The translations under genes and the position numbers were made by a program. Source: Roseiarcus sp963798015 (lineage in GTDB: Bacteria > Pseudomonadota > Alphaproteobacteria > Rhizobiales > Beijerinckiaceae). From it: 64,000 nt of DNA. The stretch's first letter is position 1. Every line of letters starts with the position of its first letter. Shown here piece by piece: positions 43,759 to 51,570 of this stretch. The DNA is taken from positions 835,771 through 899,770 of the forward strand of contig CAWCSA010000005.1 of NCBI GenBank assembly GCA_963798015.1, in the 5' to 3' direction. Under the pieces are notes generated by a model. That model saw only the letters and a program-made list of their open reading frames with translations, did no database searches and had not been told where the DNA came from.

Positions 43759-44337
43759 GTGACATTCGCACAATGCACCTGGCTGAACGAGCCTGCCGTC
43801 TGGCGCCGCGATGGCGACGTCCTCAGCGTGACGACCGATCGGTCAACCGATTTCTGGCGTGAGACGCACTATGGGTTCACGCGCGACACCGGCCATTTCT
43901 TCGGGCGTGAGACTGCAGGCGACTTTACGGCGGAGATGCGCATCCAGGCGCAATATCGAGAGCTTTACGACCAAGCCGGACTGATGGTGCGCCTCTCCGA
44001 TGACGAATGGATCAAGGCCGGGATCGAACGCTCCGACGGCAAGCCGATGGCGAGCAGCGTGCTCACGCATGGCAAATCAGACTGGGCCACGGCTGCATAT
44101 CATGGCGACGCAACCGACTTCAGGATGCGGGTGACCGTCAAAGCAGGCGTCCTGCGGCTTCAGCTTTCCGGCGACGGGAAACTCTGGCCGCTCATGCGGC
44201 TCTGCCCCTTTCCGATCGCTAAGAGCTATCGCGTGGGTCCCATGTGTTGCACGCCGGAGAGCGCAGGATTGATGGTCGTCTTTTCAGAGTTCCGTGTGAC
44301 CGAGCCGACGCAAAAGAATCTGCACGATCCTTCTTGA
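43759..44337 (+). CDS. DUF1349 domain protein
   Basis: A 192-residue protein starting at GTG 43759, 33 bp after the exporter. The fold is a concanavalin A-like jelly roll of the DUF1349 family. TFAQCTWLNEPAVW and DRSTDFWRETHYGF lie at the N-terminus, then AQYRELYDQAGLMVRLSDDEWIKAGIERSDG and a terminal FSEFRVTEP. It has no signal peptide and is probably cytoplasmic. Yeast and bacterial members are linked loosely with glycan or enolase regulation, but nothing firm is known. Co-transcription with lysE is possible. Confidence 0.85.
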   Translation: MTFAQCTWLNEPAVWRRDGDVLSVTTDRSTDFWRETHYGFTRDTGHFFGRETAGDFTAEMRIQAQYRELYDQAGLMVRLSDDEWIKAGIERSDGKPMASSVLTHGKSDWATAAYHGDATDFRMRVTVKAGVLRLQLSGDGKLWPLMRLCPFPIAKSYRVGPMCCTPESAGLMVVFSEFRVTEPTQKNLHDPS

Positions 44338-44465
44338 GCCTCGCTGGCGCCGTTCGGCCGCGAAAGTTGACGCGTCCCGCCTGATCGGCGTCGCGCTGAT
44401 CCGGCGCTGAACGTGCTGCGCGAAGCGCTCGGTCAGGCCGCTTGGTCGAACGGCCAAAGCATATG

Positions 44466-45395
44466 CTAGAGATCAAAGAGCGTCTTCGCTCGATGTTCCC
44501 AGCCGGGGATGCAGACGTGCCGCAAAGGATCGCTCGCGCGATGAAGAAACATGAGCGCCAGCAATCGCCGCCCGAGGCCGTGGGGAATATTGGCCGGCGA
44601 ATATCCGAAGCCCGCGAGCAGGCTCCAAACTCGATTTGGGGCTCCACCCGTCATAAAGGCGCTCGGGCCGAGAAGATCGTACTCGCCCCAGCCCGTGATG
44701 ACGTCGCCAAAGTCGATCAGGCCAGCCAATTTCCAGCCGTCGCCATGCGGCGCGAGCAAGAAATTCTCGGGTATGTACTCGCCTGTGAGGATTACGGGGG
44801 GCCGATCCATCGGGATGAGCGTCGGGGCCTCGGACAGGAGTTCGTCGAGACTGTCGAAAAACTTGGCAGGGAGACCGAGGCGGGCGTGCCGAGCGCGGCA
44901 TCGATCGATCTGTCCCTTGATGAAAGTCGGCCATCGCGGTTCGAGGTCCGTGAGCTCTCCGAGGGGAGCCCGTTGCACCTGTGCGATCGTGGCGCCAATC
45001 TGACCAAGCACGATTGTTTGCTGGTCGTCAGTTAGTCGCGGCCACACCTCACTTCCCAATCGTCCTTTGATGCGCGTCATCACGAGATAGTGCCACTCGT
45101 CGCGTTCGCCGACAGCCACAATCTCGGGGGTTGGAACGTCCACGCAATGCGTGAGAAGCGGAAGGGTAAGGCGCTCCGCTGTAAACTGGCGTCGCAGGAA
45201 CGGCGGGTAAATTTTCAACACGAACCTAGAGCCAAAACCTATGACGAGATTCGTCCCAGCTTCGAACACTTCGATTTCGTCGTATGGCAATCCATGGCCC
45301 TTCGCGATATCCAACGCGACAGGAAGCCAATTCGATGGATCGGTGCGCCAGGCGTGAAATGTTTCGCCCTCTCTTATCGCCGGAAATTCAAGCAT
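44466..45395 (-). CDS. Aminoglycoside phosphotransferase (APH)-like kinase
   Basis: A 309-residue protein from ATG 45395; the frame is open to 45458. It has the APH/choline kinase fold: a nucleotide lobe with FGSRFVLKIYPP, the hinge HYLVMTRIKG, the metal-binding LIDFGDVITGWGEYDL, and a helical tail. The catalytic loop usually written HxDxxxxN reads LTGEYIPENFLL here, with Glu where Asp is expected. That form is seen in the hygromycin-kinase-like branch as I recall it. The substrate could be a drug, sugar or alcohol. No resistance gene cassette surrounds it. Confidence 0.82.
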   Translation of the reverse strand: MLEFPAIREGETFHAWRTDPSNWLPVALDIAKGHGLPYDEIEVFEAGTNLVIGFGSRFVLKIYPPFLRRQFTAERLTLPLLTHCVDVPTPEIVAVGERDEWHYLVMTRIKGRLGSEVWPRLTDDQQTIVLGQIGATIAQVQRAPLGELTDLEPRWPTFIKGQIDRCRARHARLGLPAKFFDSLDELLSEAPTLIPMDRPPVILTGEYIPENFLLAPHGDGWKLAGLIDFGDVITGWGEYDLLGPSAFMTGGAPNRVWSLLAGFGYSPANIPHGLGRRLLALMFLHRASDPLRHVCIPGWEHRAKTLFDL

Positions 45396-45522
45396 CGGCG
45401 CGAGCATAGCGCGGTTAGGCTGAATCAGGCGAGACTGAACTCCGGGTGCAAAACTCAATCAGCGTCGCAGCGAAGGCCATTTCCGCTTTGCGCCGTTAGT
45501 AACCAAGCTCGGCGGTGAGAAA

Positions 45523-46164
45523 TCAGCTGCGAAGCAACGCCGTCGTCAGTTTGCCGTAGCCGGTGATCGTCGGGTGCTTTGCGTCGAGCGGGTGCTTATG
45601 CGTCGTGGTGACGACGATCAGCGCCGCGCCTGCGGCTTCGGCTGCCTGAATGCCGGCGGGAGCGTCTTCGAACACAAGACAATCCTCAATCTTCTGGCCT
45701 AGGCGTTTTGCCCCGAGCAAGAAGCAATCGGGCGCGGGCTTGCCGTGCTCGACATCCTCGCCGGCCACGAGCACGGCAGGCGGGGGCAGGCCGGCAGCTT
45801 CGAGACGACGTAGCGCAAGCTTGCGCGGTGACGACGTGACGATGGCCCATCGGTCAGGCGGAAGCGAAGCGAGAAAAGCCGCAGCGCCTTCGATCGCCTC
45901 GATCCCTTCCACATCCTCAATCTCGGCAAGCACGAGCCCGTGAACTTCAGCTTTGGGATCGACGCCCGGCAATTGAAGTGCGGTGATCGTTTCGATCGCG
46001 CGCACGCCGTGAATGGTCGGCAGGAAGGATGCGACATCGAGGCCATGCCGCTCCGCCCAGGCGGCCCACACGCGCTCGGCCGCCGCAATGGAATTGATGA
46101 TCGTGCCGTCCATGTCGAACAGCAGCGCGCCAAAGGCGCGGTCAAAAACGGGAGCGCCGGTCAT
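45523..46164 (-). CDS. HAD-superfamily phosphatase (sugar-phosphatase-like)
   Basis: A 213-residue HAD-IA hydrolase from ATG 46164. Motif I is LLFDMDGTI with nucleophile Asp17 and Asp19. Motif II is IVTSSP, motif III Lys is in HGKPAPDCFLLGA, and motif IV is CLVFEDAPAGIQAA. The cap insertion between motifs I and II is the small helical type 1. Related proteins (YfbT, HxpA) dephosphorylate sugar or polyol phosphates. The actual substrate is unknown. It ends 127 bp from the kinase-like gene and is read in the same direction. Confidence 0.9.
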   Translation of the reverse strand: MTGAPVFDRAFGALLFDMDGTIINSIAAAERVWAAWAERHGLDVASFLPTIHGVRAIETITALQLPGVDPKAEVHGLVLAEIEDVEGIEAIEGAAAFLASLPPDRWAIVTSSPRKLALRRLEAAGLPPPAVLVAGEDVEHGKPAPDCFLLGAKRLGQKIEDCLVFEDAPAGIQAAEAAGAALIVVTTTHKHPLDAKHPTITGYGKLTTALLRS

Positions 46165-46217
46165 GGCGGGTCGGTACCGCGAAGGGCGCATTGAAGCAAC
46201 TGAGCGGGAATGAACGC

Positions 46218-46549
46218 TCAGGGATCGCTGCTCACCTTCGTCATCACCAGCCTGGCAAGATGAGCGTCGCGGCCATTATGCGGCCCGCGGTCGCCTGCTC
46301 GCCGAGGATCGTAACGCCGATCAGGAAGGCGCCGACCACACCGATGCCGGTCCAGATCGGATAGGCCGTGCCGAGTGGAATCGCCCGCATCGCGACGGCG
46401 AGCAAGGTGGCGCTTCCAACCATGGCGCTGATCGTGATGACGGTCGGCCGCGGCCTCGCGCAGCCGTCGGATTGCTTCATCGTATAGGCCCAGACAACTT
46501 CCAGAAGGCCGGCAATAACGAGAGTGATCCAAGCCACCGCGAACCCCAT
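46218..46549 (-). pseudogene. SMR-family exporter (SugE/Gdx-like), C-terminal frameshift
   Basis: From ATG 46549 the product is a small multidrug-resistance-type transporter: VAWITLVIAGLLEVVWAYTMKQS carries the essential Glu in helix 1, then IPLGTAYPIWTGIGVVGAFLIG and GEQATAGRIMAATLIL. In the present frame it ends LPGW at a stop at 46244-46246. One base missing near 46255 would restore the end ILARLVMTKVSSDP to 46218, the normal length (about 110 residues). The fourth helix is therefore clipped by a few residues, with unclear effect on function. The SugE/Gdx branch exports guanidinium; assignment to that branch is likely rather than certain. No guanidine riboswitch is evident upstream. Confidence 0.8.
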
Positions 46550-46732
46550 AAGAAGGGCCGGGCCGTCCCGGACTTGGACCCCGACAAGAGGAAGGACGTT
46601 GCCTCGCGGGATGGAGATAGGGCGTCTCGCGCGGAAATCCAGTCGGCGATCCGCCAATCCGTGCGCCGACTCGGCCTCTTGTGCGCACCGAGCGCGTAAT
46701 GATAGCCGTCAATCGTGCCGGGAGGGTGACCT

Positions 46733-47737
46733 GTGAAAAAGAAACGATGTCTGGCGGCTTTCGCGATCTCTCTCGGGATCGTATGCACACCCGCCTCCGC
46801 CGCCTATACGAGCATTTTTGCGTTCGGCGACAGCCTTTCGGACGCCGGGAACCTTTTCTCGGAATCTGGAGGCATTGCGCCTGTCCCGCCATACGTCGAC
46901 GGCCACTTCAGCAACGGCCCGACCTGGGTCGAAGATCTGTCGCAAATGCTGGGCCTTGGCCCGATGAAGCCATTTCTCACATCCAATGACGGAACCAATT
47001 ACGCCTTCGGGGGCGCGCAGACCGGGACCACGGATATCAACCCGCCAAACCCTTCGAGCCCGATCCACATCGATCTGCCCGACCAGCTCAACGCCTACGA
47101 TCTTCTGAACCCCGTTCCAGTCAAAGGCGCGCTCTATACACTCGACATTGGCGCCAATGACATCGTGAACGCGCTGGCGGAATTTGTCGGCGGGGAGGTT
47201 TCGCTGCCCGAAGTTAGGACGGTTGTCTCCCAGGCCGTAGCCAACACGATCAACTCGGTCGGGACCTTATTTGAACTCGGAGCGCGCTCGTTGCTGTTCT
47301 ACGAAGTCCCGAACTTGGGGCTGACTCCGCGCTTCGACGGCACCGCGCTTGAGAGCCTCGCGAGCGGCTTGGCGGCATCGTTCAACGCCGCGGTGCTTAA
47401 GGGTCTTGCGCCGATTGAAAGCGATGGACTGAAGGTCTTTACGCTGGACACGTACGATTTGCTCGGAGAGATCAAGGCCGATCCGTCGGAGTTTGGCTTC
47501 ACGAACGTGAGCGATCCGTGCTGGACCGGCAATTTCACCGATCCTTTCTCAGGCACGCTGTGCTCGACTATACCGTCCGACCAGAACCAGTTTCTTTTTT
47601 GGGATGAGATTCACCCGACCGCTGCGGGCCATCTCCTGACCGCGGAATTCGCCCTCGACGCGCTGAACGCAGTCCCTGAGGTTTCGACCTGGGCGATGAT
47701 GCTGGTTGGCTTCGCAAGCCTTGGCTTTGCGGGCTAG
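46733..47737 (+). CDS. SGNH/GDSL hydrolase with truncated PEP-CTERM tail
   Basis: A 334-residue secreted esterase/lipase. A signal peptide (to ASA near 23) is followed by GDSL block I, FAFGDSLSDAGN with nucleophile Ser34. Block III is DIGANDIVN, and block V is FWDEIHPTAAGH with the catalytic Asp and His. The end reads VPEVSTWAMMLVGFASLGFAG and then stops at TAG 47735. PEP-CTERM anchors normally continue with Tyr and an Arg-rich tail. Downstream in frame the sequence reads RRSAQSRL, so the TAG seems to replace a Tyr codon. Without the basic tail, exosortase sorting would probably fail and the enzyme would be released. Confidence 0.88.
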   Translation: MKKKRCLAAFAISLGIVCTPASAAYTSIFAFGDSLSDAGNLFSESGGIAPVPPYVDGHFSNGPTWVEDLSQMLGLGPMKPFLTSNDGTNYAFGGAQTGTTDINPPNPSSPIHIDLPDQLNAYDLLNPVPVKGALYTLDIGANDIVNALAEFVGGEVSLPEVRTVVSQAVANTINSVGTLFELGARSLLFYEVPNLGLTPRFDGTALESLASGLAASFNAAVLKGLAPIESDGLKVFTLDTYDLLGEIKADPSEFGFTNVSDPCWTGNFTDPFSGTLCSTIPSDQNQFLFWDEIHPTAAGHLLTAEFALDALNAVPEVSTWAMMLVGFASLGFAG

Positions 47738-48068
47738 CGCCGTTCGGCGCAATCGCGGCTTAGGCCCAGGCCTTTTCGTGGTTGGCGAGCGACAGATTGC
47801 GCTGCCTGCCTTTGGCGAGTTGTCGGCGGCTCGCAGGCTAAGGCAAAAGCGAGCGGCCGCTGATCGCCATGGCTCGGACACGTCCGACCCGACGCAAAGG
47901 CGCAGTGCGCGCGGCGCCTTCCTAGGTTGTCATTGGCGTCCAGCGCCCCGGACGCTCTAGCGGTCAGTTTCACGCCCGGCCTGACCCCAATGACAGCAGC
48001 GTTGGCGGCTGAGGCAAAAGCGCCCACCGCGACAGCCGCCTCTACGCGGCCCGCAAGCTATTCCCGCG
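47738..48068. other. Region downstream of the GDSL hydrolase, with repeat
   Basis: About 330 bp without a supported gene. It includes the lost RRSAQSRL tail reading and a 25 bp segment (47794-47818, AGATTGCGCTGCCTGCC...) that recurs at 48426-48450 with two differences. No promoter or terminator is clear. Confidence 0.5.
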
Positions 48069-48269
48069 TTATTTCGCTGGGGCGTCGTCTTTCATCGGGT
48101 CTTTCTTCATCATATGGTCTTTGTGCATCATCGTGTCTTTCTTCATATGATGCATCGGCTTCATATGCATCGCGTCCTTCGTCGCCGCCGCATCTTCCGC
48201 GTGAGCGACAGGCGCGAACAGAAGGCCGAGCGTCAAGAGCGGGGCGGACAACAAAGCAATCTTGTTCAT
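48069..48269 (-). CDS. Exported pentapeptide MxKDx repeat protein
   Basis: A 66-residue protein from ATG 48269, preceded by a GGAGG (48278-48282). A Sec signal peptide (cleavage near AHA-ED) is followed by a short Met/His/Lys/Asp-rich segment with the MxKDx repeat (DAMHMKPMHHMKKDTMMHKD, then HMMKKDPMKDD). This is the TIGR02953-type family. The dense Met and His side chains suggest copper or other soft-metal binding in the periplasm, but that is not shown. Confidence 0.85.
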   Translation of the reverse strand: MNKIALLSAPLLTLGLLFAPVAHAEDAAATKDAMHMKPMHHMKKDTMMHKDHMMKKDPMKDDAPAK

Positions 48270-48386
48270 AAACGAACCCTCCAAGAGAAGCGCCACAGGG
48301 CGATTCCTGCCGTGGCGAATACCGCCACCTCGCTGCTTCGTTGCGCCCGAGCCATCCGTTACGGCTTGGCCAAACTTTCTCGAGAA

Positions 48387-48450
48387 TTGGCTTTGCGGGC
48401 TATCGCGCGTCGCACGATGGCAGGTAGATTGTGCTGCCTGCCTTTGGCAA
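48387..48450. repeat. Second copy of the PEP-CTERM 3' end and downstream repeat
   Basis: TTGGCTTTGCGGGCTA (48387-48402) is identical to the end of the GDSL gene (47721-47736). The 25 bp segment 48426-48450 matches 47794-47818 with two differences. Between them this copy reads GFAGYRASHDGR and a stop, so the Tyr codon lost from the GDSL gene is present here. The spacing is 23 bp here and 57 bp in the first copy. Confidence 0.6.
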
Positions 48451-48506
48451 ATCCGCAGCTCGCTGGTTACTTCAGGCGACGGCGAACGGGCGCTGATCGC
48501 GACGCG

Positions 48507-49400
48507 CTAAGCGCGGTAACGTAGCGCATCGACGAGGAGGGTAAAGGCCGGCGACTGATGGCGTCGGCTGGGGTAATAGAGATGATAGCCGGGGAACGGC
48601 GGGCACCAGGACTCGAGCACGCGCGTCACGCGTCCGGCTTCGATATCCGCCCGCACGTAATCCTCAGGCAGGTAGGCGATACCCGAGCCCTCGAGAGCAG
48701 CCTGCAGCGCAAGCGCGATCTCGTTGACGATGAGTTGCCCTTCGACCCGCACGTTAAGCGCCCGCCCGGCCTTTTCGAATTCCCAAGCGTAGAGTCCGCC
48801 GCGAGTGGGGAAGCGCAGGTTGATGCAATTGTGCGCGGCCAGGTCTTGCGGCGTTCGAGGGGGCTTATGGGCGGAAAAATAGGCGGGCGAACCGACAGCG
48901 GCCATGCGCATGTCCGGGCCGATCCGCACCGCCACCATGTCCTGGGCAATGGTCTCGCCGAGTCGCACGCCCGCATCGAACCGCTCCGCGACGATGTCGA
49001 TGAACCCTGAGTGCGCGCTGAGCTCGACCTCAATGTCAGGATAGACGGGCAACAGCTTGGCGAGCGCCGGCCAGACGATGGCCTGAGCTGCATGGATGCC
49101 TGTCGTTATGCGGATCGAGCCTGCCGGCTTGTCGCGCAGCTCGCTGAGCGCTGCGAGCTCCGCTTCGATTCCGTCGAAATGCGGACCGATGGCGCCGAGC
49201 AACCGTTCTCCCGCGTCCGACGGAACAACGCTTCGGGTCGTGCGCGTCAACAGTCGAAGTCCGAGCCGTTCTTCCAGTGCACGGATCGCGTGACTGAGCG
49301 CCGACGGCGAGACACCGATCTGCGCGGCGGCGCGGGTGAAACTTCGCTCTTGAGCCACGGCCCGGAAGGCGAGCAGAGAGTTGATGTTCTGGCGAGGCAT
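48507..49400 (-). CDS. LysR-family transcriptional regulator
   Basis: A 297-residue LysR protein. The helix-turn-helix reads SFTRAAAQIGVSPSALSHAIRALEERLGLRLL (residues 20-51), and the effector domain has the usual periplasmic-binding-like halves, with DIVAERFDAGVRLGE typical of the CrgA/aldehyde-responsive branch. It is divergent from the CMD and aldo-keto reductase genes. The 106 bp gap contains a GATTAG-N5-CTAATC box. It probably controls those genes in response to a reactive carbonyl or oxidant; the ligand is inferred only. Confidence 0.93.
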   Translation of the reverse strand: MPRQNINSLLAFRAVAQERSFTRAAAQIGVSPSALSHAIRALEERLGLRLLTRTTRSVVPSDAGERLLGAIGPHFDGIEAELAALSELRDKPAGSIRITTGIHAAQAIVWPALAKLLPVYPDIEVELSAHSGFIDIVAERFDAGVRLGETIAQDMVAVRIGPDMRMAAVGSPAYFSAHKPPRTPQDLAAHNCINLRFPTRGGLYAWEFEKAGRALNVRVEGQLIVNEIALALQAALEGSGIAYLPEDYVRADIEAGRVTRVLESWCPPFPGYHLYYPSRRHQSPAFTLLVDALRYRA

Positions 49401-49428
49401 TGTTGAGGAGAATTCAAAGGTTCATGCT

Positions 49429-49445
49429 GATTAGAGACCCTAATC
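49429..49445 (+). promoter_or_regulatory. LysR-type binding box
   Basis: GATTAG (49429-49434) and CTAATC (49440-49445) are a perfect 6 bp inverted repeat with a 5 bp spacer and contain T-N11-A, the LysR consensus. It lies between the LysR gene and the divergent CMD/aldo-keto reductase unit. Confidence 0.65.
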
Positions 49446-49506
49446 ACAAAGGCCTCCAACCGCTAGATGGTGTGTTCTCCATGAAAGGAGTGATCCCACG
49501 ACGAAC

Positions 49507-49864
49507 ATGAAGACCCCGATGCGCGCTCCCTGGGGCGGACATCGCGCCCCGTCTCACGGAAATCAGCGACATCGTCCTGTTCGACGACGTGTGGCGCCGG
49601 CCGGGCTTGAGCCCGCGCGACCGCAGCGTCATTACCGTCGCCAGCCTGATCGCTCTCTATCGGAGCAACGAGCTCAAGTTCCACCTTGGAAAAGCGCTCG
49701 AGAATGGGGTGACCCGCGACGAGATCATCGAGATGATAACGCACCTGGCCTTCTACTCGGGCTGGCCGACCGCCAGCACCGCTCTCGGGATCGCCCGGGA
49801 GGTGTTGGCCGCCACCCCACAAGAACCCGCACACTCGAAAGGAGCACGGAATGCAAACGCGTGA
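49507..49864 (+). pseudogene. Carboxymuconolactone decarboxylase family protein, frameshifted near the start
   Basis: The main frame encodes IAPRLTEISDIVLFDDVWRR, the RPGLSPRDRSVITVAS segment, KFHLGKALENGVTRDEIIEM and ITHLAFYSGWPTA, a full CMD (AhpD-like) alpha-helical core. In-frame there is no good start: a TGA precedes it. ATG 49507 begins MKTPMRAPWG in another frame, and one extra G at about 49537 would join it to DIAPRLTE. As written the product must start inside the domain (for example GTG 49589). It overlaps the aldo-keto reductase by 14 bp. CMD proteins here may act as small peroxidases or decarboxylases, but this copy lacks a visible CxxC. Confidence 0.8.
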
Positions 49865-50873
49865 ACTTGGCCGCAACGGCCTTCAAGTTTCGGCCATTGG
49901 TCTGGGCTGCATGGGGATCAGCTTCAGCTACGCCACGAAACTATCCAAGGACGAGGGAGTCGCTTTGATCCGTGCCGCGGTGGACCGCGGCGTAACCTTT
50001 TTCGACACCGCCGAGGTCTATGGCCCCTTCACCAACGAAGAGGTCGTCGGCGAAGCGTTGCGGCCATTCCGGGACAAGGTTGTCATCGCCACCAAGTTCG
50101 GCTTCGACATTGACTTCGAGACCCGAGAAAATAGAGGCGTCAGCAGCCGGCCCGATCGCATCCGGCAGGCGGTCGAAGGATCGCTCAAGCGACTTGGCGT
50201 CGAAACCATCGACCTTCTCTACCAGCATCGCGTCGATCCGAACGTGCCGATCGAGGACGTCGCGGGGACCGTCAAGGAGCTGATCGCGCAAGGCAAGGTG
50301 AAACACTTCGGCATGTCGGAACCGGGTGTCCGGACGCTTCGCCGTGCGCACACGGTGCTTCCTGTGACGGCGCTGCAGAACGAATATTCGCTGTGGTGGC
50401 GTGCGCCCGAGACCAATGGAATCCTCGAGGCCTGCGATGAACTTGGCATCGGCTTTGTGCCCTACAGCCCGCTGGGCAAAGGCTTTCTGACCGGGGCAAT
50501 GAGCAAGGATGCCAAGCTGGGCGAAGGCGATTTCCGCAAAACCGTTCCCCGGTTCCAGCCGGAAGCGATGGAGAAAAACCAAGCGCTGGTCGACCTGTTG
50601 AAGCGGGTCGCGGACCAGAAGGGCGCGACCCCGGCTCAGATCGCGCTCGCGTGGTTGCTTGCGCAGCGGCCCAATGTCGTTCCCATTCCGGGCACAACGA
50701 AGCTCCATCGGCTCGAGGAGAATATCGCCGCCGCGGAAATTGAGCTGACGCGCGACGACCTGCGGGCCATCGCGGATGCAGCCTCGCGGATCGAGGTCGA
50801 GGGCGAACGCTATGCGCCGCAGCAGCTGGCGATGGTCGGTCGCGACGCTCCGCCGGTCGGCGCTGGCGGCTAA
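49851..50873 (+). CDS. Aldo/keto reductase
   Basis: A 340-residue AKR beginning MQTRELGRNGLQVSAIGLGC. The catalytic tetrad is visible as Asp52 and Tyr57 in FFDTAEVYGP, Lys82 in VVIATKFGF and His126 in LLYQHRVDP. NADPH-binding segments are LQNEYSLWWR, FVPYSPLGKGFLTG and PIPGTTKLHRLEEN. It reduces aldehydes or ketones with NADPH. It overlaps the CMD gene by 14 bp and is opposite the LysR gene, so it is probably induced by reactive carbonyls. Confidence 0.94.
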   Translation: MQTRELGRNGLQVSAIGLGCMGISFSYATKLSKDEGVALIRAAVDRGVTFFDTAEVYGPFTNEEVVGEALRPFRDKVVIATKFGFDIDFETRENRGVSSRPDRIRQAVEGSLKRLGVETIDLLYQHRVDPNVPIEDVAGTVKELIAQGKVKHFGMSEPGVRTLRRAHTVLPVTALQNEYSLWWRAPETNGILEACDELGIGFVPYSPLGKGFLTGAMSKDAKLGEGDFRKTVPRFQPEAMEKNQALVDLLKRVADQKGATPAQIALAWLLAQRPNVVPIPGTTKLHRLEENIAAAEIELTRDDLRAIADAASRIEVEGERYAPQQLAMVGRDAPPVGAGG

Positions 50874-50948
50874 GTGCGGCGGTCCCATAGGCCATAGGCG
50901 ACACGCCACGCGCGCAGCAGTCATGCACAAGGCTGGCGTCGTCTGGGC

Positions 50949-51368
50949 CTAGTCCGGCATCCGGTCGAAAACCTCGAGGCCCGGCGGGATGATCGCCCAG
51001 GGCGGACGGCCGGCGGCGAAGATGGCGATCGTCGGCTGGAAGGCTGAGGGGTCGTCCAGCGAGCCGGCGTAGAGCGTGTACGAGTCGGACTTGCCAATCT
51101 CGCCGCCGAACACCAGGCTCATGCAGTTCGCGCAGCGATTGCGGACCGCGTCGCCGCCATGCGCCGCCTTTGATCGGAACTCGCGGGCTTCGCCGGTGAA
51201 GCGGACGTCTTTCGCCTTGAAGCCCATGAACGGGATGAAGCCCGAGCCCGAGGCCCGGCGGCAATCGACGCAATAGCAATGGCCGGAGCCGGTCGGCTGG
51301 CCGAAAGCCTCGTAGCGCAAGGCCCCGCACAGGCACCCGCCGGAAAAATGCTTCGCCTCTATATTCAT
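50949..51368 (-). CDS. GFA family zinc protein
   Basis: A 139-residue protein of the Mss4-like GFA (glutathione-dependent formaldehyde-activating enzyme/centromere) family. Zinc ligands are seen as C12 and C14 in GGCLCGALRYE, C31-x-C33-xx-C36 in HCYCVDC, and the pair in NRCANC near residue 100. Family members bind glutathione or act as structural zinc proteins; the name from Gfa does not prove formaldehyde chemistry. It stands apart from the flanking genes, with a repeat region upstream. Confidence 0.9.
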   Translation of the reverse strand: MNIEAKHFSGGCLCGALRYEAFGQPTGSGHCYCVDCRRASGSGFIPFMGFKAKDVRFTGEAREFRSKAAHGGDAVRNRCANCMSLVFGGEIGKSDSYTLYAGSLDDPSAFQPTIAIFAAGRPPWAIIPPGLEVFDRMPD

Positions 51369-51430
51369 GGCGCCGCTCGCTGTTTTTAAGCCTGACGCGC
51401 CTCATACGACATCCCGGCTGATTGGTCCTG

Positions 51431-51541
51431 TCATTCCCGGCCGAGCGGAGGTCCGACCGGGAATCCAGCCATTCCAACAAGCGGCCCGGCGGCGCGCTGG
51501 ATTCCCGACCGGCTGCTCAGCAATCGTCGGCAACCGGGAAT
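51431..51541. repeat. Nested palindromic intergenic repeat
   Basis: An outer pair ATTCCCGG (51433-51440) and CCGGGAAT (51534-51541) encloses a perfect 11 bp inner pair CGGGAATCCAG (51458-51468) and CTGGATTCCCG (51497-51507). This resembles dispersed palindromic repeats of Hyphomicrobiales intergenic regions. Other copies in the genome cannot be checked here. Confidence 0.6.
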
Positions 51542-51570
51542 AGCGGCTATTCGCTTTTATCTGCGAGGGA

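Noticed and set aside
46553..46732. A guanidine riboswitch upstream of the SMR exporter
   Set aside because: I could not find the conserved ykkC or mini-ykkC motifs in the minus-strand leader; only a covariance search could decide.
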